Assembly (NCBI GenBank): GCA_002840355.1
Contig: PHAL01000009.1
Coordinates: forward strand, 1-64,000
DNA length: 64,000 bases
Direction: 5' to 3'
From: Elusimicrobia bacterium HGW-Elusimicrobia-3
Lineage (GTDB): Bacteria > Elusimicrobiota > Elusimicrobia > Elusimicrobiales > UBA9959
Made by a program: the position numbers and the translations under genes. Position 1 is the first letter of the stretch; every line of letters begins with the position of its first letter. Of this stretch, positions 59,121 to 64,000 are shown piece after piece. The notes under the pieces are model-generated. The model searched no databases. It saw only the letters and a program-made list of their open reading frames with translations, and had not been told where the DNA came from.

Positions 59121-60449
59121 TTAATGGTTTTGAGGCGCTGCCGGCGAGGGCCCGGCCTTGCCCAGCATGCATACCGGCTGGCGGGTGGCCTGCAGCACCA
59201 TCTGCCACAGCCAGCCCTGGGGGTCCACCAACTTGCGCTCCGCAGTGAGCGCTATGGGTAAATGCACCAGGCGGTCATTGTGAAGCCCCAGCACCAGGCC
59301 GGTCTTGCCCGCCATGCCGGCGTGCACGGCGTTATAACCCAGGCGCAGGCAGTATTCAGAATCGGCCGCGTTGGCCGGGGTGCTGCGTATGGCGTAGCTG
59401 GGGTCGAAATACTTGATATTCACCTCGACTCCCGCCCGGCGGAACCAGGCCTCGGCCCTGTCTTTGAGGAAGGGACCGATGTCGGCCAGCCGCCGGTTGC
59501 CGGACCGGTCCTCGCCGCCGGCGGCAGCCATCAGGTCCTGCCCGGCTCCCTCGGCCACCACGACCACGGCGTGGTCCTTGCTTTCCAGCCGCCGCCGCAG
59601 ATGCTCGAAGAAGCAGCCGGGGCCTTCCAGGCCGAACGGCACCTCGGGGATGAGGCAGAAATTAACGTTGCTGTTGGCGACCGAGGCCGAGGCCGCTATC
59701 CAGCCGGACTCACGGCCCATCAGTTTTACCAGCCCCACGCCGTGCCTGATCGATTTGGCCTCGGCGTGGGCGCGGGTGATGACTTCCGAGGCCTGCTGCA
59801 CTGCCGTCTCGAAGCCGAAGGAGCGCTCAATGACCCCGATATCGTTGTCTATGGTCTTGGGCACGCAGACCACGGCGATGGGCAGGCCCCGCGCTTTCAG
59901 TTCGGCCTGCAGGTCCCGGGCGCCGCGCAGGGTGCCGTCGCCGCCGATTACTATCAGCACGTTTACGCCGCGGCGGCGCAGCGTTTCGGCCATCCTGCCA
60001 GAGTCCTGCGGGCCCCTGGAGGATTTGAGCACGGTGCCGCCTTTTTCATGTATCTCGTCGATCTCGTCGGGGATCAGTTCCAGGGGGGGGTAGGTCTCGT
60101 CTTCGGCCAGGCCCTGGTAGCCGTAGCGGAAACCCAGCACTTTTTTTACCCCGTAACCCTCGACCGCGCAGAAAGTGGCGGCGCGGATGACGCCGTTGAG
60201 GCCTGGGCAGAGCCCCCCGCAGGTGACTATCCCCACCGTGGTCTCCTCCGGCCTGAAGAAGAGGCGCTCGCGGGCCCCGGCCCGCTGGAAATACTCTATG
60301 TCGTCGGCGGAGGCGCCCGGCGCGTAGTCCAGGGTGTGCACCAGCCTGACCACGCCGTTGTCGTCGGTAAAGAACTTAGGGTAATTGGCTTTGAAAGGCG
60401 AGGGATGCCCGCATTCTCCCAGCACGTCGATAGGTATGATCTTTCCCAT
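59121..60449 (-). CDS. 6-phosphofructokinase (PFKA family)
   Basis: VTCGGLCPGLN, IGGDGTLRGA, PKTIDNDIG, VKLMGRESGWIA. Confidence 0.9.
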   Translation of the reverse strand: MGKIIPIDVLGECGHPSPFKANYPKFFTDDNGVVRLVHTLDYAPGASADDIEYFQRAGARERLFFRPEETTVGIVTCGGLCPGLNGVIRAATFCAVEGYGVKKVLGFRYGYQGLAEDETYPPLELIPDEIDEIHEKGGTVLKSSRGPQDSGRMAETLRRRGVNVLIVIGGDGTLRGARDLQAELKARGLPIAVVCVPKTIDNDIGVIERSFGFETAVQQASEVITRAHAEAKSIRHGVGLVKLMGRESGWIAASASVANSNVNFCLIPEVPFGLEGPGCFFEHLRRRLESKDHAVVVVAEGAGQDLMAAAGGEDRSGNRRLADIGPFLKDRAEAWFRRAGVEVNIKYFDPSYAIRSTPANAADSEYCLRLGYNAVHAGMAGKTGLVLGLHNDRLVHLPIALTAERKLVDPQGWLWQMVLQATRQPVCMLGKAGPSPAAPQNH

Positions 60450-60528
60450 AAAGTAGCTCCCCGGCCGGCCCCGCCGACCGCGGATATTCTACCTTACTTT
60501 TTCGCCCTGTGGCCTCCGCCAACTCTAT

Positions 60529-61113
60529 TTAGAACAGGAGGTTCAGCGCCAGCGTTATCATGGAACCGCTGTCCTCGTAGGTCTTGTCGAGCGCGTTCTC
60601 GTCTTTCGAACCCAGGCTTTCCAGCCAGACGTACCGATAGGTGCCGTCCAAGGACAGGGACTTGTTTAGCATAACCTCAAGACCGGCTCCGGCATGCAGA
60701 CCGAACCGCGAAGTGGTATCGCTGAAACTGGCCGGGCCGTCTACCTGGGTATAATACCAGCCTACGCCGCCGAGCAGGAAAGGGCTGACCGCGCCGCTGG
60801 GCATAATATACGCCAGCAGACTGGCCTGGACCGGGTAGGTCTTGACGGTCGTAAGCGGGCCGAAATCATTCTTGAGATAATCGATGGACGCCTCCAATCC
60901 GAATACGGGCGACAAATGCAGCCTGGCCTGAGCTCCGGGCGCCCACTGCCCCTCATCCGCGTCTTTAGGCGTGGAATAGGTCGCCCTGGGCCCGAACGAA
61001 AACACGGCTTCGCCTATACCTTCCCCGGCAACCCCGGCAGCCGGCAGCCCCAGCCATAGGACCGATATCGCCATGAACCCTTTTATCCTCTTGTTACTGT
61101 TGTTTCGTTTCAT
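60529..61113 (-). CDS. OmpW/OmpA-like small beta-barrel outer-membrane protein
   Basis: Signal peptide (start 61113); SPFLLGGVGWYY, GAGLEVMLNKSLSLDGTYRYV; terminal ALNLLF. Confidence 0.75.
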   Translation of the reverse strand: MKRNNSNKRIKGFMAISVLWLGLPAAGVAGEGIGEAVFSFGPRATYSTPKDADEGQWAPGAQARLHLSPVFGLEASIDYLKNDFGPLTTVKTYPVQASLLAYIMPSGAVSPFLLGGVGWYYTQVDGPASFSDTTSRFGLHAGAGLEVMLNKSLSLDGTYRYVWLESLGSKDENALDKTYEDSGSMITLALNLLF

Positions 61114-61304
61114 TGTAAAACCCCTATAGACTGCCATCGCTTTGCCTGCACTAAGTATAGCCCTTCACTGATCCGGCAACTATTAGTAATTCTGCCCGGC
61201 CTGCCGGGTAATATTACGCATAACCTCTCGTATAATTCCCAATAACATTTGAGGGCGGGTAAGGGGTATGTTGTATATATGATGAGTCTCAAAGGAAAAC
61301 GACC

Positions 61305-61604
61305 ATGAAAACGATGTATCCCATCGTCCTGCTCGCGGCTGCCGTGACTCTCTCGGGGCTCGGCTTGCCGGCGCACGCTTCCAGGCTGGACAGCGGCAGC
61401 GAGTCCTCCGCCAGGAAGTCGCATGTGTTCAAGACCTACCTCAAGGACGATAAGATCAAGCTCGAATCCAAAGACGGGGTCGTGACCCTGACCGGAAACG
61501 CAGAGTCCTACTCCCATAAAGACCTCGCGCAGGACACGGTGGAAGCGCTGTCCCGTAAACTGCGCGAGGTCCTGGACGGCCCCGCCGACAAAGCGAAGCC
61601 GTAA
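61305..61604 (+). CDS. BON-domain periplasmic protein
   Basis: Signal peptide; IKLESKDGVVTLTGNAESYSHKDLAQDTVE. Confidence 0.8.
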   Translation: MKTMYPIVLLAAAVTLSGLGLPAHASRLDSGSESSARKSHVFKTYLKDDKIKLESKDGVVTLTGNAESYSHKDLAQDTVEALSRKLREVLDGPADKAKP

Positions 61605-61642
61605 GCTGAAAAGAGGCTATCCTTCGGAAAGTTACAGAAAAT

Positions 61643-64000
61643 ATGAACCAGGCGGATAACATGGCAATGGGCGAAGCTGCGGCTGAGCGCCGCCGCGGGG
61701 CATGGCTGGCCGGTGGACTCTTGTTCGCCGGGCTGTTAGCAACCGCCCTCGTTGCCTGGTATGAGAGAGCGGACGCGGATGCGGCAGCGAAAGCGGAGTT
61801 TGATTTCACCTGCAGCGAAATACGGGGCAAAATATTGTCCCGACTCAGCGCCTATGGGCAGGTTCTGCACGGCGGCGCGGCTTTTTTCGAGAGCGCGGAA
61901 GCCGTTACGCGTCCGCAATGGCGCCGCTTCGTCGAGCGCCAGGAACTTGGAACACGGTTTGCCGGTATCCAGGGCTTGGGCTTTGCGCGGCTGATTTCCC
62001 GCCGGCAGTTGGCGCAGCATGTCCTGGAGATACGCGCCGAAGGCTTCCCGGCCTACCAGGTGAGCCCGGCCGGCGAACGGGAACTGTACTCGGCGATCAT
62101 TTATCTTGAACCCTTCAGGGACCGCAATCTCCGCGCCTTCGGCTACGACATGCTTAGCGAGCCGGTGCGCCGTGAGGCCATGGAGCGGGCGCGCGACCAG
62201 GATACAGCCGCGCTGTCGGGAAAGGTAGTCCTGGTGCAGGAGACCGGCAATGAAGTGCAGGCCGGCACCCTGATGTATGTGCCGGTGTACCAGGCGGGAA
62301 TGCCTATAGCCACGGTTGCGCAGCGGCGCGCCGCCATACGGGGCTGGGTCTACAGCCCCTACCGTATGGCCGACCTTTTGCGCGGCATTCTGGGCGGGTG
62401 GGATCTGGAGAACAACGGGCGCATCCGCCTGGAAGTCTATGACGGTGAGCGGGTCGTGCCTGAAAATCTGCTCTACGACAGCCGCTCCGCCGGGGACCGG
62501 CAAACCGGCAGCGCGCCGCGGTTGAATTCGCAGGAGCAGGTTGTTTCGGCCGGCCGGCGATGGACCCTGCGCTTTACTGCTGCCGGCAGCCGCGCGGCGA
62601 CCGCGGGCTACGGCAAAGTATGGCTGGTGGCGTTCGGCGGGACGGGCGCCAGCCTGCTGCTTGCCTGGCTGCTGTTTGATCTCCTTAATGCCCGGGTAAT
62701 GGCGCGGCAGCTCAGCAATAGAGAAGAGGAATTGCGTACTATGGCCGAGGCCATGCCGCAAATCGTCTGGATAGCGCGGCCTGATGGCTGGAACATATTC
62801 TTGAACAAGCTTTGGATGGATTATACGGGTCTAACACTTGAGGAAAGCCTGGGCCACGCCTGGGTTAAAGCGGTCCATCCGGATGACCAGGGGATGGCCA
62901 TGGAGGCATGGCAGAAGGCGAGGGCTGAGCATGGCATCTACTCAATCGAAGGCCGTTTGCGCCGCGCGGATGGCGTCTACCGCTGGTGGCTTGTCCGGGC
63001 CGTACCGTTGCTGGACGCCGCCGGCAACATTCTAAAGTGGTACGGAACCTGCACGGATATCCATGACCTGAAGATGTCCCAGAAGGAACGGGAGGAGATG
63101 CAGTCCCAGCTCAATCAATCGCAGAAAATGGAAACCGTAGGCCAGCTCGCCGGAGGCGTAGCGCACGATTTTAACAATCTGCTTACCGCCATCATCGGCT
63201 ATGGCGGCTTCCTGATGAAAGATTTGGCCGAGGGTGACGCTAAAAGGGAGGACGTCAAAGAGATACTGACTGCCGCGGAGCGGGCCGCGGGGCTTACCAA
63301 GCAGCTTTTAGCCTTTAGCCGTAAACAGATTTTAAAGACAGAGACGGTGGACCTCAATTCAATTGTGTGGGGTATCGGAAAAATGTTGAGGCGCCTTATT
63401 GGCGAGGACATTAAACTTGAAACCAGGTACGCGCCGTCGCCCTGCCATGTGCAGATAGATATAGGGCAGATAGAACAGATGATCGTAAATCTTGCGGTTA
63501 ATGCGCGCGATGCCATGCCTAAAGGCGGGACACTGGTCCTGGCGACCGCGCATATGGATGCCGGCGAAGACTTTGTGTTGAAGCATCCGGCCTTTTCTCC
63601 GGGTCCCCTGGTATGTTTAACCCTTAAGGACACAGGTTGCGGGATGACTGACAATACGAAAGAACACCTGTTTGAACCCTTCTTTACCACGAAGGAAAAA
63701 GGAAGGGGTTCAGGCTTGGGGCTTTCGACTGTTTTTGGAATAGTTAAACAGAGCGGAGGGGAGATCGAGGTGGAAAGCGCGCCGGATCGCGGCACGACTT
63801 TTAATATATATCTCCCTCATTTTATAGCAACTGCAGTGAACAGGGAGGAGGCCAAGGACACCGGCGGGGACACTCTTCTCCCCGGCAGCGAAACGGTGCT
63901 GCTTGTGGAAGACGAGGAAAGCCTGCGCCGGCTTGGCGAGCGGCTGCTGCGCATGAGCGGGTATACGGTGATTTCAGCCGCTAATGGGGCAGAGGCTTTG
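61643..64000 (+). CDS. Hybrid sensor histidine kinase (CHASE, PAS, HisKA, HATPase, REC), 3' truncated by window end; missing from ORF track
   Basis: ATG at 61643; CHASE-like RFVERQELGTRFAGIQGLGFARL; PAS MAEAMPQIVWIARPDGWNIFLNKLWMDYTG; GGVAHDFNNLLTAI; REC start VLLVEDEESLRRLGERLL. Confidence 0.9.
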   Translation, partial: MNQADNMAMGEAAAERRRGAWLAGGLLFAGLLATALVAWYERADADAAAKAEFDFTCSEIRGKILSRLSAYGQVLHGGAAFFESAEAVTRPQWRRFVERQELGTRFAGIQGLGFARLISRRQLAQHVLEIRAEGFPAYQVSPAGERELYSAIIYLEPFRDRNLRAFGYDMLSEPVRREAMERARDQDTAALSGKVVLVQETGNEVQAGTLMYVPVYQAGMPIATVAQRRAAIRGWVYSPYRMADLLRGILGGWDLENNGRIRLEVYDGERVVPENLLYDSRSAGDRQTGSAPRLNSQEQVVSAGRRWTLRFTAAGSRAATAGYGKVWLVAFGGTGASLLLAWLLFDLLNARVMARQLSNREEELRTMAEAMPQIVWIARPDGWNIFLNKLWMDYTGLTLEESLGHAWVKAVHPDDQGMAMEAWQKARAEHGIYSIEGRLRRADGVYRWWLVRAVPLLDAAGNILKWYGTCTDIHDLKMSQKEREEMQSQLNQSQKMETVGQLAGGVAHDFNNLLTAIIGYGGFLMKDLAEGDAKREDVKEILTAAERAAGLTKQLLAFSRKQILKTETVDLNSIVWGIGKMLRRLIGEDIKLETRYAPSPCHVQIDIGQIEQMIVNLAVNARDAMPKGGTLVLATAHMDAGEDFVLKHPAFSPGPLVCLTLKDTGCGMTDNTKEHLFEPFFTTKEKGRGSGLGLSTVFGIVKQSGGEIEVESAPDRGTTFNIYLPHFIATAVNREEAKDTGGDTLLPGSETVLLVEDEESLRRLGERLLRMSGYTVISAANGAEAL

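Noticed and set aside
61480-63840. Short minus-strand ORFs over 61.4-63.8 kb
   Set aside because: They are antisense to the truncated hybrid kinase that the ORF track missed because it is open at the window end.

Overview
The window is a dense, high-GC, chromosomal-looking stretch from a Gram-negative-type bacterium. Gene content (PorV/UPF0164-like outer-membrane proteins, FN3 surface proteins with T9SS-A/FlgD-like C-termini, tail-fibre/YadA-head-like repeat protein) is tentatively compatible with Elusimicrobiota or a similar phylum; this is inference only. I found no rRNA, tRNA, CRISPR array, transposase or integrase. Main blocks: (1) housekeeping and hydrolases, 1-11.2 kb (RluA C-terminus, PDO-like thioredoxin protein, M28 and M1 peptidases, phosphopentomutase-like enzyme, DUF4015 GH, pullulanase, LUD protein). 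(2) A 23-kb cell-surface locus, 11.3-34.6 kb (two FN3/Ig-type proteins with sorting-domain-like C-termini, PrcB_C protein, FecR protein, PorV-like protein, a ~3150-aa repeat protein, a beta-barrel). (3) A compact minus-strand operon, 34.7-39.3 kb, encoding what reads as a minimal flagellar-motor-like machine without flagellar genes: FliF(C-terminal)-FliG fusion, MotA, two tandem MotB paralogs and a secreted TPR protein. It is divergent from a second PorV-like gene and is my best candidate for an undescribed system. (4) Isoprenoid genes (polyprenyl synthase, dxs), a LOG protein, and an AmmeMemoRadiSam-like cluster with a Memo-AMMECR1 fusion and an orphan Cys-motif domain instead of a radical SAM enzyme. 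(5) M14 peptidase, GNAT, DUF2156, PgeF, TauE, a large hybrid kinase, adenine deaminase, metallophosphoesterase, PFK, an OMP, a BON protein and a second hybrid kinase truncated by the window end. Two apparent gene breaks (M1/M28 near 2.5 kb; FN3 gene near 13.13 kb) need read-level checking. All family assignments are by eye from motifs; no searches were run.
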